Made by a program: the position numbers and the translations under genes. A stretch of 8,979 nt of DNA from contig OMQS01000067.1 in the NCBI GenBank assembly GCA_900313295.1, forward strand, positions 1 to 8,979, written 5' to 3'. Origin of the DNA: an uncultured Eubacteriales bacterium. Its GTDB lineage: Bacteria; Bacillota; Clostridia; Oscillospirales; Oscillospiraceae. Positions 1 to 6,218 of this stretch are shown piece by piece. Under the pieces are notes generated by a model. The model was not told where the DNA came from and did no database searches. It saw only the letters and a program-made list of their open reading frames with translations. Positions within the stretch are counted from its first letter, which is position 1; each line of letters begins with the position of its first letter.

Positions 1-1
1 C

Positions 2-187
2 ATGATCGAGGAGTGCGGCACCTTGCAGGTGCCGGGGCGGCCGCGGCTGTACCGTACGACAAAGGAATTCCTGCGGGCGTTCCACCTGAACACACTGGAG
101 GATCTGCCGGAGATGCCGGGGCTGGAAAACGACGGCCAGCTGCGTCTGGAGAACGACGGCACCATCAGCGACGAAATGAACACCTGA
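2..187 (+). CDS. scpB: Segregation and condensation protein B, C-terminal fragment (5' end outside window)
   Basis: This is the last 61 codons of scpB; the frame is open to the left edge, so the ATG at base 2 is an internal methionine and not the start. ScpB is a winged-helix kleisin-associated subunit that works with ScpA and SMC in the condensin-like complex for chromosome compaction and segregation. The visible part matches the end of the second winged-helix domain: the GRPRLYRTTKEFLRAF stretch (residues 12-27) resembles the family pattern GRPxLYxTTxxFLxxFGL, and it is followed by LEDLPEMP, the usual LxDLPxL ending. The last 20 or so residues are acidic and probably disordered. The DUF2953 gene follows after 16 bases, consistent with an scpA-scpB operon continuing into this region. 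Identification rests only on this C-terminal signature. Confidence 0.88.
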   Translation: MIEECGTLQVPGRPRLYRTTKEFLRAFHLNTLEDLPEMPGLENDGQLRLENDGTISDEMNT

Positions 188-203
188 GAGGGGGCAAAAA
201 CGG

Positions 204-923
204 TTGACGGCACTGTGGATCGTGGGAATACTGCTCCTTATCCTTCTGGCGGTGCAGCTGTGCCGTGTGGGAGTGCGCCTGACTTTCGGAGAGGAAACGA
301 GGGTGACGGCGCGGTTCGGCCCTGTACGGGTGCAGCTTTTGCCCCCAAAGGAGAAAAAGCCCCCCAAAAAAGAAAAACCTAAGAAAAAGGAAACAAAAAA
401 ACCGGCGAAGGAACCGTGGAAGCCAGACTTTTCCACTATTTGGGGGAGCCTTCCGGAGCTGTGGCGGATCTTAAAGAAGGGTCTTAGGATGACCTTCCGC
501 CGCATCAGAATATCGCCTATGGACTTTTCGGCGGTTATCGGCGGAGAGGATCCGGCGGATACGGCCATTTTATACGGCAAGCTCAACGCAGCCATGTGGT
601 CGGTGCTGCCGCCGCTGCAGGAGCTTGTGGATATGCCGGACGCCCATGTCCACATGGAGCCGGACTTGCAGGGAGGAGAATCCAATGTTTCCGGCGATGT
701 GGGGCTCTCATTTCTCATATGGGATATGACGGTCATAGGCTTTGCCTGCGGCATCCCGCTTATCAAATGGTTCATAAAATTGCGCAAACAGGCGCCGGAT
801 GTAAAGAACGACACAAACAGCCAGTCTGGAAAGGATGAACAACATGGAAAACAAGCAGAAGACCAACCTCAGCGAAATGATGGAGACCTCCATGAGCAAG
901 GTGCGGGAGATGGTCAGCAGTGA
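204..923 (+). CDS. DUF2953 domain-containing membrane-anchored protein (YtfI-like)
   Basis: A 239-residue protein of unknown function in the DUF2953 family, which commonly lies directly before a ytfJ/gerW-type gene, as it does here. The start is TTG at 204, supported by a GAGAGGGGG Shine-Dalgarno about 10 bases upstream; there is no better ATG. Residues 4-20 form a hydrophobic N-terminal membrane segment. Residues 49-69 are an extremely Lys/Pro/Glu-rich linker. The family-type motif GGEDPADTAILYG lies at 113-125, and residues 176-191 form a second hydrophobic stretch. From about residue 200 the protein becomes a polar tail rich in Gln, Asp, Gly and Asn. The last 26 codons are read from DNA that also encodes the start of the next gene in another frame. 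In spore formers this gene pair is linked to sporulation, but the role of DUF2953 is not defined. Family call is from motif and neighbour; moderately sure. Confidence 0.8.
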   Translation: MTALWIVGILLLILLAVQLCRVGVRLTFGEETRVTARFGPVRVQLLPPKEKKPPKKEKPKKKETKKPAKEPWKPDFSTIWGSLPELWRILKKGLRMTFRRIRISPMDFSAVIGGEDPADTAILYGKLNAAMWSVLPPLQELVDMPDAHVHMEPDLQGGESNVSGDVGLSFLIWDMTVIGFACGIPLIKWFIKLRKQAPDVKNDTNSQSGKDEQHGKQAEDQPQRNDGDLHEQGAGDGQQ

Positions 924-1239
924 CACTGTGATCGGCCAGCCCATCACCACCCCTGACGGCGTGACGCTGGTGCCGGTGTCCCGACTGAGCTTCGGCTTCA
1001 GCTGCGGCGGCAGCGACTTCGGAAAGCAGGCAGACGGCAAGAATTTTGCCGGCGGCACAGCGGCCGGCGTGAAGGTGGATCCGGTGGCGTTTCTGGTGGT
1101 GAAGGACGGCGTGACGAGGGTCATGCCGGTGGCTATCCCCGCCATGGGCACTGCTGACCGCATCATCGAAATGGTGCCGCAGGTGCTGGATCGGGTGGAG
1201 AATTTCATCGACAAAAAGAAGGAAACTACCGACTTTTAA
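844..1239 (+). CDS. ytfJ: GerW/YtfJ family sporulation-associated protein
   Basis: A 131-residue protein of the GerW (YtfJ) family, small proteins found in spore formers and some other Firmicutes; in Bacillus GerW is needed for normal germination with some nutrients, but its biochemical role is unclear. Recognition comes from the family core: TPDGVTLVPVSRLSFGFSCG (residues 36-55) followed by GSDF, then a Gly/Ala-rich loop and a VDPVAFLVV strand. The ATG at 844 is preferred over the one at 835 because AAAGGA at 830-835 sits 8 bases before 844, while it overlaps 835. The gene starts 80 bases before the stop of the DUF2953 gene, an unusually long overlap, so translation is probably coupled. The Lys-rich C-terminus (KKKETTDF) is not diagnostic. 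Most of the protein is soluble with no signal peptide. Confidence 0.9.
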   Translation: MENKQKTNLSEMMETSMSKVREMVSSDTVIGQPITTPDGVTLVPVSRLSFGFSCGGSDFGKQADGKNFAGGTAAGVKVDPVAFLVVKDGVTRVMPVAIPAMGTADRIIEMVPQVLDRVENFIDKKKETTDF

Positions 1240-1282
1240 CTGCGTATACTGTCACCATCAGCTATAAAAAGGGTGATGGGAC

Positions 1283-2098
1283 TTGAAATTTATGCGCGTG
1301 GCCGCCGCCGCGCTGGCGATGCTGCTCCTGCTGACGCAGAGAGCGTGGGCGGTGGAGGTGTCCGCTACGGCGGCGGTGCTCATGGACTGCGGCACGGGGC
1401 GGATCCTCTATGAGAAAAACGCCGACAGGCGGATGCTCATTGCCAGCACCACCAAGATCCTCACGGCGCTGGTGGTGCTGGAGGACTGCGGGATGCAGCA
1501 GGAGGTCAACGTGACCGGACGGCACATGGCGGAGGGTTCGTCCATGTACCTGAAAATAGGGGAAAAGGTGACGGTGGAGAGTTTGCTCTACGGGCTGATG
1601 CTGTCCTCCGGCAACGACGCAGCCCTTGCTTTGGCGGAGGCCTGCGGCGGGGAGGCGCGGTGCGTCCGGAGGATGAACGATCTGGCCGAGGAGATCGGCA
1701 TGGATGGCAGCCACTTTGAAAACCCCAACGGGCTGGACGGGGAGGCGCATTACTCCACTGCTCGCGACATGGCGAAGCTGGCAGCATTTGCCGCCGAAAA
1801 TCCCACATTTATGCGCATTTGCTCCACTATTTCCGCGCAGACCGGCGGACGCAGCCTGAAAAACCACAACCGGCTGCTGCGGGAGCTGGAGGGGTGCGTG
1901 GGCATGAAGACCGGCTACACCAAGGCTGCCGGACGGACGCTGGTGTCCTGCGTGGAGCGGGACGGGAGGACTTTGGTGGCGGTGACACTGCAGGACGGCA
2001 ACGACTGGGCCGACCATGCGGCCTTATATGCATACGGTTTTGAGGGGAACGGCGGCGTGGAAACGGCGTTTTTCCCGAATAATAAAAGGAAATTGTGA
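1283..2098 (+). CDS. D-alanyl-D-alanine carboxypeptidase, S11 family (DacF/DacB-like), short form
   Basis: A low-molecular-weight penicillin-binding protein that removes the terminal D-Ala from peptidoglycan stem pentapeptides outside the membrane. All three active-site motifs of the serine peptidase S11 family are present: SxxK as S55-T-T-K58, SxN as S109-G-N111, and KTG at 209-211. Residues 1-23 form a signal peptide with hydrophobic core and an A-W-A-type cleavage region. The TTG at 1283 is 9 bases after GGG of an AAAAGGG site (1267-1273); ATG at 1292 would give a signal peptide three residues shorter and is a fair alternative. At 271 residues it ends soon after the catalytic domain and lacks the C-terminal beta domain and membrane-binding helix found in the roughly 380-390-residue DacB/DacF/PBP5 proteins. 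Position after the gerW-type gene and before rluB fits a DacB/DacF role in the spore cortex or general wall trimming; which one cannot be told. Confidence 0.92.
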   Translation: MKFMRVAAAALAMLLLLTQRAWAVEVSATAAVLMDCGTGRILYEKNADRRMLIASTTKILTALVVLEDCGMQQEVNVTGRHMAEGSSMYLKIGEKVTVESLLYGLMLSSGNDAALALAEACGGEARCVRRMNDLAEEIGMDGSHFENPNGLDGEAHYSTARDMAKLAAFAAENPTFMRICSTISAQTGGRSLKNHNRLLRELEGCVGMKTGYTKAAGRTLVSCVERDGRTLVAVTLQDGNDWADHAALYAYGFEGNGGVETAFFPNNKRKL

Positions 2099-2110
2099 GA
2101 GAAATGGCAG

Positions 2111-2836
2111 GTGACACCGGTGCGGCAGAGAGTGCAGAAGATCATTGCGCAGGCAGGGCTGTGCTCCCGCCGCACGGCGGAGGAGTGGATGCTCTGCGGG
2201 CGGGTCACGGTGAACGGAACGGCGGCCAGACCCGGTGCGCAGGCCGATCCGGACACGGACTGCATTCTCGTGGACGGGAAACCTCTGAGAGGCAGGGAGG
2301 AAAACGTATATCTCATGCTGCACAAGCCGAGGGGCTATGTGACCACACTCTCCGACGAATTTGGCCGGAAGACGGCTGCGGAGCTGGTGCGGGACTGCGG
2401 CGTGCGCGTGTTTCCCGTGGGACGGCTGGACAGGGACTCCGAGGGGCTGCTGCTGTTTACCAACGACGGAGAACTTATGCAGCGGCTGATCCACCCGAAG
2501 TATGAGGTGGACAAGCTGTATCGGGTGACGGTGCGGGGCGACTGGGAAAAGGGCGTGCCGCTGCTGCGGCAGATGCGTGTGCTGGAGGGGGAGCCTATTG
2601 CGCCGGCGCAGGTGGAGCTTCTGCGCGCGGAGGACGGCTGCGCCGTGCTGCACATAACCATCCATGAGGGAAAGAACCGGCAGATCCGCCGGATGTGCCG
2701 GCAGGCAGGGCTTACCGTGCTGCGGCTGGAACGACTTGCGGAACACGGGATTTTATTAGGAAACCTGCCATGTGGCAAGTGTAGAGCCTTGACAGATAAA
2801 GAAGTCAAAACGTTGAAGGGATGCGAGGAAAAATGA
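2111..2836 (+). CDS. rluB: 23S rRNA pseudouridine synthase, RluB/RsuA family
   Basis: Cytoplasmic enzyme that isomerises a specific uridine to pseudouridine in rRNA; in RluB the target is in the peptidyl-transferase region of 23S rRNA. The 241-residue protein has an N-terminal S4 RNA-binding domain (about residues 6-52, with RVQKIIAQAGLCSRRTAEE) and the catalytic domain with the family motif GRLDRDSEGLLLFTNDGEL (104-122), in which D107 is the expected catalytic aspartate. The second conserved block EGKNRQIRRM is at 186-195. The start is GTG: 2111 has GAGAGAAA upstream (2096-2103), while GTG at 2120 has AGGTGA five bases upstream and would give the more usual MRQRVQKIIAQAG beginning; both are possible. 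It begins 12 bases after the carboxypeptidase gene, a pairing also seen in Bacillus (dacB...rluB). RsuA-type 16S specificity is less likely given the neighbourhood. Confidence 0.93.
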   Translation: MTPVRQRVQKIIAQAGLCSRRTAEEWMLCGRVTVNGTAARPGAQADPDTDCILVDGKPLRGREENVYLMLHKPRGYVTTLSDEFGRKTAAELVRDCGVRVFPVGRLDRDSEGLLLFTNDGELMQRLIHPKYEVDKLYRVTVRGDWEKGVPLLRQMRVLEGEPIAPAQVELLRAEDGCAVLHITIHEGKNRQIRRMCRQAGLTVLRLERLAEHGILLGNLPCGKCRALTDKEVKTLKGCEEK

Positions 2837-3699
2837 CCCGTAATGTGCTCTATCTGATTCGCACGGGAATGGACGGATTTTCCAAAGGTCAGAAGCGGAT
2901 CGCAAAATACATACTCTCCGACTATGACAAGGCGGCGTTTATGACTGCCTGCCGCTTGGGACAGATCGCCGAGGTCAGCGAATCCACGGTTGTGCGCTTT
3001 GCCGCGCAGCTGGGCTATGACGGCTATCCTGCCATGCAGAAGGCGCTGCAGGAGCTGATTCGGGGCAAGCTCACCAGCATCCAGCGCATCGAGGCCTCCG
3101 GAGAGCAGATGAGCGGCGGCGACATCGCCGGCAGCGTCATGCAGCGGGACATGGAGACCATCCGCAGCACCATTGAACGCATGGATCGGGCGGAGTTCGA
3201 TCTGGCGGTGGAGAAGCTGGTGGAGGCCAAGCACATTTATCTGCTGGGCGTGCGGTCGTCGTCGTTTCTGGCTGGGTATTTGAACTTTTATTTTCATTTG
3301 ATATTCAAAAATGTGACGCTGGTCCAAAGTTCGGCGGCGGGCGAGATATTCGACCAGATGCTGCACATCGGCCCCGGGGATGTGCTGGTGGGCATCAGCT
3401 TTCCGCGGTACTCTAAAATCGCGGTGAACGCCGTGCATTTTGCGCGGGATCGGGGGGCGGATGTTATCGCCGTGACGGACAGCAAAATGTCGCCGCTTTA
3501 CAAGATGGCCAGCGCGTCGCTGCTGGTGAGCAGCGACATGATCTCCTTTGTGGACTCCATGGCGGCGCCGGTGAGCCTGCTCAATGCGCTGATCCTGGCC
3601 GTGGGGCAGCAAAAGAGTGCGGAAACCTCTGAAACTTTTTCGGAATTGGAACGGGTTTGGTCCCGTTACGGAGTATTTGGGTATGAAGAGGATGAGTAA
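2833..3699 (+). CDS. MurR/RpiR family transcriptional regulator (HTH-SIS)
   Basis: A DNA-binding regulator of the RpiR/MurR family, which senses a phosphosugar through a SIS domain and acts as repressor or activator of sugar or amino-sugar genes. From the ATG at 2833 it is 288 residues: an N-terminal HTH_6 domain (about 1-77) with the recognition region LGQIAEVSESTVVRFAAQLGY at 42-62, and a SIS domain at about 125-260, with GVRSSSFLAGYL at 139-150 and the second phosphosugar loop near GISFPRYS (187-194). The 2833 start overlaps the rluB stop as ATGA and has GAGG at 2825-2828; the ATG at 2821 adds four residues but has its AAGGG immediately adjacent, so it is less likely. The ligand cannot be read from the sequence. 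Its place inside a housekeeping gene run, without sugar transport or catabolic genes next to it, gives no clear target; cell-wall amino-sugar control is a guess. Confidence 0.92.
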   Translation: MTRNVLYLIRTGMDGFSKGQKRIAKYILSDYDKAAFMTACRLGQIAEVSESTVVRFAAQLGYDGYPAMQKALQELIRGKLTSIQRIEASGEQMSGGDIAGSVMQRDMETIRSTIERMDRAEFDLAVEKLVEAKHIYLLGVRSSSFLAGYLNFYFHLIFKNVTLVQSSAAGEIFDQMLHIGPGDVLVGISFPRYSKIAVNAVHFARDRGADVIAVTDSKMSPLYKMASASLLVSSDMISFVDSMAAPVSLLNALILAVGQQKSAETSETFSELERVWSRYGVFGYEEDE

Positions 3700-4942
3700 G
3701 GAGGTCGTGGTGGTCGGCGGCGGCGCGGCCGGCATGATGGCGGCCATTACGGCAGCGGAGCAGGGAGCGCAGGTGCGCTTGCTGGAGCCAAATGAACGGC
3801 TGGGAAAAAAACTGAATATCACCGGAAAAGGTCGGTGCAATGTGACCAACAACTGCCCTGTGGAGGAGCTGATGGCACATATTCCCCGTAATGGCAGATT
3901 CCTTTACAGCGCTTTGACCCGCTTTACAAGCGCCGATGCTATGGCGTTTTTTGAAGGGCTTGGCGTGCCGCTGAAGACGGAGCGGGGCAATCGCGTTTTC
4001 CCGCAGTCGGACATTGCCTTTGACGTGTCCGGAGCGCTGAAACGGCGCATGGAAAAGCTGGGTGTCCGGTGGGAGCACGACAGGGCGACGGCCGTTATGA
4101 CAGAGGACGGAGCCGTTTCCGCCGTGAAGGGCGAAAAGGGAACGTATCCGGCGCAGGCGGTGATCCTGGCTACAGGGGGCGTGTCCTACCCGGGGACAGG
4201 CTCCACCGGCGACGGCTACCGCATGGCGGCCGAGCTGGGGCACACGATCGTTGAGCCGCGCGGCTCGCTGGTGCCCCTTGTGAGCGATGATGCGTGCTGC
4301 GGGCAGATGCAGGGGCTGGCGCTGAAAAATGTGCAGCTTTCAGCCGAGAATGAAAAAGGGAAAGCGGTGTTTACCGAGTTCGGGGAGATGCTGTTCACCC
4401 ATTTCGGCGTTTCGGGGCCGCTGGTGCTGTCGGCCAGTGCGCATTTGCGGGACTGGGACAAGCACAGCTATCGGCTCGTCATCGACCTGAAGCCGGCGCT
4501 CAGCAAGGAGAAGCTGGAGGAGCGGCTGCTGCGGGAGCTGCGGGAGCAGAGCAACCGCGACATGGACAATGTTCTGCGGAAGCTGCTGCCCAGCAGCATG
4601 GTGCCTGTGTTCTGTGAGCGATTGCAGATCTCGCCGGAGCTGAAGGCGAATTCGCTGAAGAAAGAGCAGCGGCGGGCGCTTTTGCGGGAGCTGAAGCATT
4701 TTGCCGTTTCCATTACCGGCTCCAGACCCGTGGCGGAGGCCATCGTGACCTCCGGCGGCGTGAAGGTGGGCGAGGTGAAGCCCGCCGGCATGGAGTCGAA
4801 AAAAGTTTCCGGCTTGTTTTTTGCCGGAGAAATACTGGATGTGGACGCCTATACGGGCGGATTTAACCTGCAGATCGCATGGTCTACGGGGAGAGCGGCC
4901 GGCTTGGCCGCCGCCGAAACAGAAGGAGAGAAGGAAGCATGA
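3683..4942 (+). CDS. NAD(P)/FAD-dependent oxidoreductase, HI0933/YhiN/BaiN family
   Basis: A cytoplasmic flavoprotein of the HI0933-like family (E. coli YhiN; BaiN of bile-acid-metabolising Clostridium is a member). The substrate is unknown for most members. From ATG at 3683 it is 419 residues, the usual family length. Visible features are the N-terminal FAD-binding GGGAAGMMAA (12-21), the family block NITGKGRCNVTNN (45-57), the second nucleotide-site block ATGGVSYPGTGSTGDGY (163-179), an inserted helical domain (about 195-345), TSGGVKVGEV (356-365) and the C-terminal FAD-contacting AGEILDVDAYTGGFNLQIAW (381-400). Start choice: the frame is open back to 3617, but homologues begin just before VVVVGGG; 3683 has a GGAG (3670-3673) 9 bases upstream, while ATG 3692 has no properly spaced site. 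It overlaps the regulator gene by 17 bases and its TGA overlaps the cmk ATG. Linkage to cmk and plsC is recurrent in Clostridia and does not by itself imply bile-acid activity. Confidence 0.92.
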   Translation: MKRMSKEVVVVGGGAAGMMAAITAAEQGAQVRLLEPNERLGKKLNITGKGRCNVTNNCPVEELMAHIPRNGRFLYSALTRFTSADAMAFFEGLGVPLKTERGNRVFPQSDIAFDVSGALKRRMEKLGVRWEHDRATAVMTEDGAVSAVKGEKGTYPAQAVILATGGVSYPGTGSTGDGYRMAAELGHTIVEPRGSLVPLVSDDACCGQMQGLALKNVQLSAENEKGKAVFTEFGEMLFTHFGVSGPLVLSASAHLRDWDKHSYRLVIDLKPALSKEKLEERLLRELREQSNRDMDNVLRKLLPSSMVPVFCERLQISPELKANSLKKEQRRALLRELKHFAVSITGSRPVAEAIVTSGGVKVGEVKPAGMESKKVSGLFFAGEILDVDAYTGGFNLQIAWSTGRAAGLAAAETEGEKEA

Positions 4943-5616
4943 GCGTATATTCCGTGGCCGTGGACGGGCCGTCCGGCGCAGGAAAGAGCACCTTGAGCAA
5001 GGCCGTGGCGCAGGAGCTGGGCATCGTGTATGTGGATACCGGCGCCATTTACCGCTCCATTGGATACTATATTTTTAAGATGGGCATCGACCCGAAGGAC
5101 GTAGGTGCCGTGGTGGGCGCTTTGCCCATGATCCGTGTGGATATGCGATACAGCGAGGACGGGATGCAGCACATGCTGCTGAACGGCGAGGACGTGACGG
5201 AGAAGATCCGGCTGCCGGAAATATCCATGTATGCCTCCGCCGTGTCCGCCATTCCGGCGGTGCGCGACTATTTGCTGGATATGCAGCGGGACATGGCCAA
5301 ACGCTGCAGCGTCATTATGGACGGGCGGGACATCGGCACCGTGGTGCTGCCGCAGGCGCAGGTGAAGATCTTTCTCAGCGCCGACGTGGAGGTGCGCGCC
5401 CGACGCCGCACGGCTGAGCTGGAGCAGCGGGGCACACCCAAGCCCTATGCGCAGGTGCTGGAGGAGATGAAGGAGCGGGACTGGGCGGACAGCCATCGAG
5501 AAACCGCGCCGCTGCGTCCGGCGGAGGACGCCGTTGTGGTGGACACCACGAATATGGATTTTCAGCAGAGTAAGGAAGCTATTTTGCAGGTGATCGGGAG
5601 GCAGTTGCAGCTATGA
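4939..5616 (+). CDS. cmk: (d)CMP kinase (cytidylate kinase)
   Basis: Transfers the gamma-phosphate of ATP to CMP or dCMP, feeding CDP/CTP for RNA, DNA and CDP-diacylglycerol lipid synthesis. The 225-residue cytosolic protein has the P-loop GPSGAGKS at residues 10-17, the VDTGAIYRS block (32-40) of the CMP-binding region, DGRDIGTVV at 128-136 with the substrate-binding Arg/Asp pair, and the RRRTAELEQRG lid region (155-165). The length is the family norm. The ATG at 4939 is chosen because it begins exactly at the homologous N-terminus, overlaps the preceding TGA as ATGA, and has AGGAGAGAAGGA just upstream; the longer frame from 4879 would only add residues read from the flavoprotein gene. Its own stop overlaps the plsC start as ATGA, so the three genes are likely translated in a coupled way. 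In many Firmicutes cmk lies next to plsC and rpsA, as here. Confidence 0.97.
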   Translation: MSVYSVAVDGPSGAGKSTLSKAVAQELGIVYVDTGAIYRSIGYYIFKMGIDPKDVGAVVGALPMIRVDMRYSEDGMQHMLLNGEDVTEKIRLPEISMYASAVSAIPAVRDYLLDMQRDMAKRCSVIMDGRDIGTVVLPQAQVKIFLSADVEVRARRRTAELEQRGTPKPYAQVLEEMKERDWADSHRETAPLRPAEDAVVVDTTNMDFQQSKEAILQVIGRQLQL

Positions 5617-6218
5617 GCAGCAGGTATTACGCCACGGTATACGACATTGTGAAGCCTATTGCCACGTTTTTGCACCCCATCCGCGTGGAGGGACTGGAGA
5701 ATCTGCCGCAGGGCGAGCCGCTGCTTCTGTGCCCCAATCACAGCAGCAACTGGGATCCGATCCTGCTGATGTGCGCTCTGGGGCGGTCGGTGAATCTGCG
5801 CATTATGGGGAAAAACCAGCTGTTCAAGATTCCGATCCTGCGCACTTTTCTAAGGAAAATGGGCGTGTTTCCCGTGGATCGGGGGCACTCGGATATTGGC
5901 GCCGTGAAAACGTCTATCCAGGCGCTGCGGGACGGCGACCTGCTGATGGTTTTTCCGGAGGGGACCCGCGTGCGGAAAAAGAATCGGGGCGTGCGGCCTA
6001 AGGGCGGCGTGGCCATGATGGCCATTCGGGGCGGCGCCAAGCTGATGCCCATTTATATCGGCACAAAAAAGCGGCTGTTTGCCCCGGTTCCCATTATATT
6101 CGGAAAGCCGTTTGCGCCGGAATATACCGGACGGAAGGGCACGGCGGAAGAGTATCAGGCCAACGCCGACAAGGTGATGCGGCAGGCTTATGCGCTGGGA
6201 GGAGAAGCATGGACGTGA
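5613..6218 (+). CDS. plsC: 1-acyl-sn-glycerol-3-phosphate acyltransferase (PlsC-like)
   Basis: Adds the second acyl chain to lysophosphatidic acid to form phosphatidic acid, the precursor of membrane phospholipids, at the inner face of the membrane. The 201-residue protein carries the acyltransferase HX4D motif as NHSSNWD (H43, D48), the middle block GKNQLFKIPILRTFLRKMGVF (66-86, containing the family FKxP-like element), and the third motif FPEGTR (114-119) followed by the basic RKKNRGVRPKGG stretch (121-132) and the P-site region LMPIYIG (144-150). It is short but within the range of small Gram-positive PlsC proteins, with only a weakly hydrophobic N-terminus for membrane contact. ATG 5613 overlaps the cmk stop as ATGA; its own stop overlaps the start of ispH-rpsA by 10 bases. 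It could prefer another acyl acceptor, but the context of lipid precursor genes supports PlsC. Confidence 0.94.
   Translation: MSSRYYATVYDIVKPIATFLHPIRVEGLENLPQGEPLLLCPNHSSNWDPILLMCALGRSVNLRIMGKNQLFKIPILRTFLRKMGVFPVDRGHSDIGAVKTSIQALRDGDLLMVFPEGTRVRKKNRGVRPKGGVAMMAIRGGAKLMPIYIGTKKRLFAPVPIIFGKPFAPEYTGRKGTAEEYQANADKVMRQAYALGGEAWT

Noticed and set aside
349..410. Lys/Pro/Glu-rich repetitive stretch in the DUF2953 gene as a DNA repeat
   Set aside because: It is A-rich coding sequence for a charged linker, with no regular repeat unit at DNA level.
1222..1250. TATACT at 1245-1250 as a -10 box for the carboxypeptidase gene
   Set aside because: No -35-like hexamer at 16-18 bases upstream, and the gap to the previous gene is only about 43 bases.
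2789..2818. Perfect TTGACA (2789-2794) upstream of the RpiR-type gene as a promoter
   Set aside because: No acceptable -10 box lies 16-18 bases downstream (the sequence there is CGTTGAAG), so a promoter call is not supported.
3617..3682. Flavoprotein start at 3617
   Set aside because: It would add 22 residues read through the regulator's 3' end, with no family equivalent ahead of the FAD-binding VVVVGGG.
2335..3852. 505-codon open frame on the minus strand across rluB, the regulator and the flavoprotein start
   Set aside because: It is antisense to three clearly recognised genes and has the Arg/Ser/Pro/His-rich composition typical of frames opposite GC-rich coding DNA.
4879..4938. Longer N-terminus for cytidylate kinase from 4879
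   Set aside because: The extra 20 residues lie inside the flavoprotein gene and precede the normal family N-terminus; ATG 4939 has a good Shine-Dalgarno and ATGA coupling.
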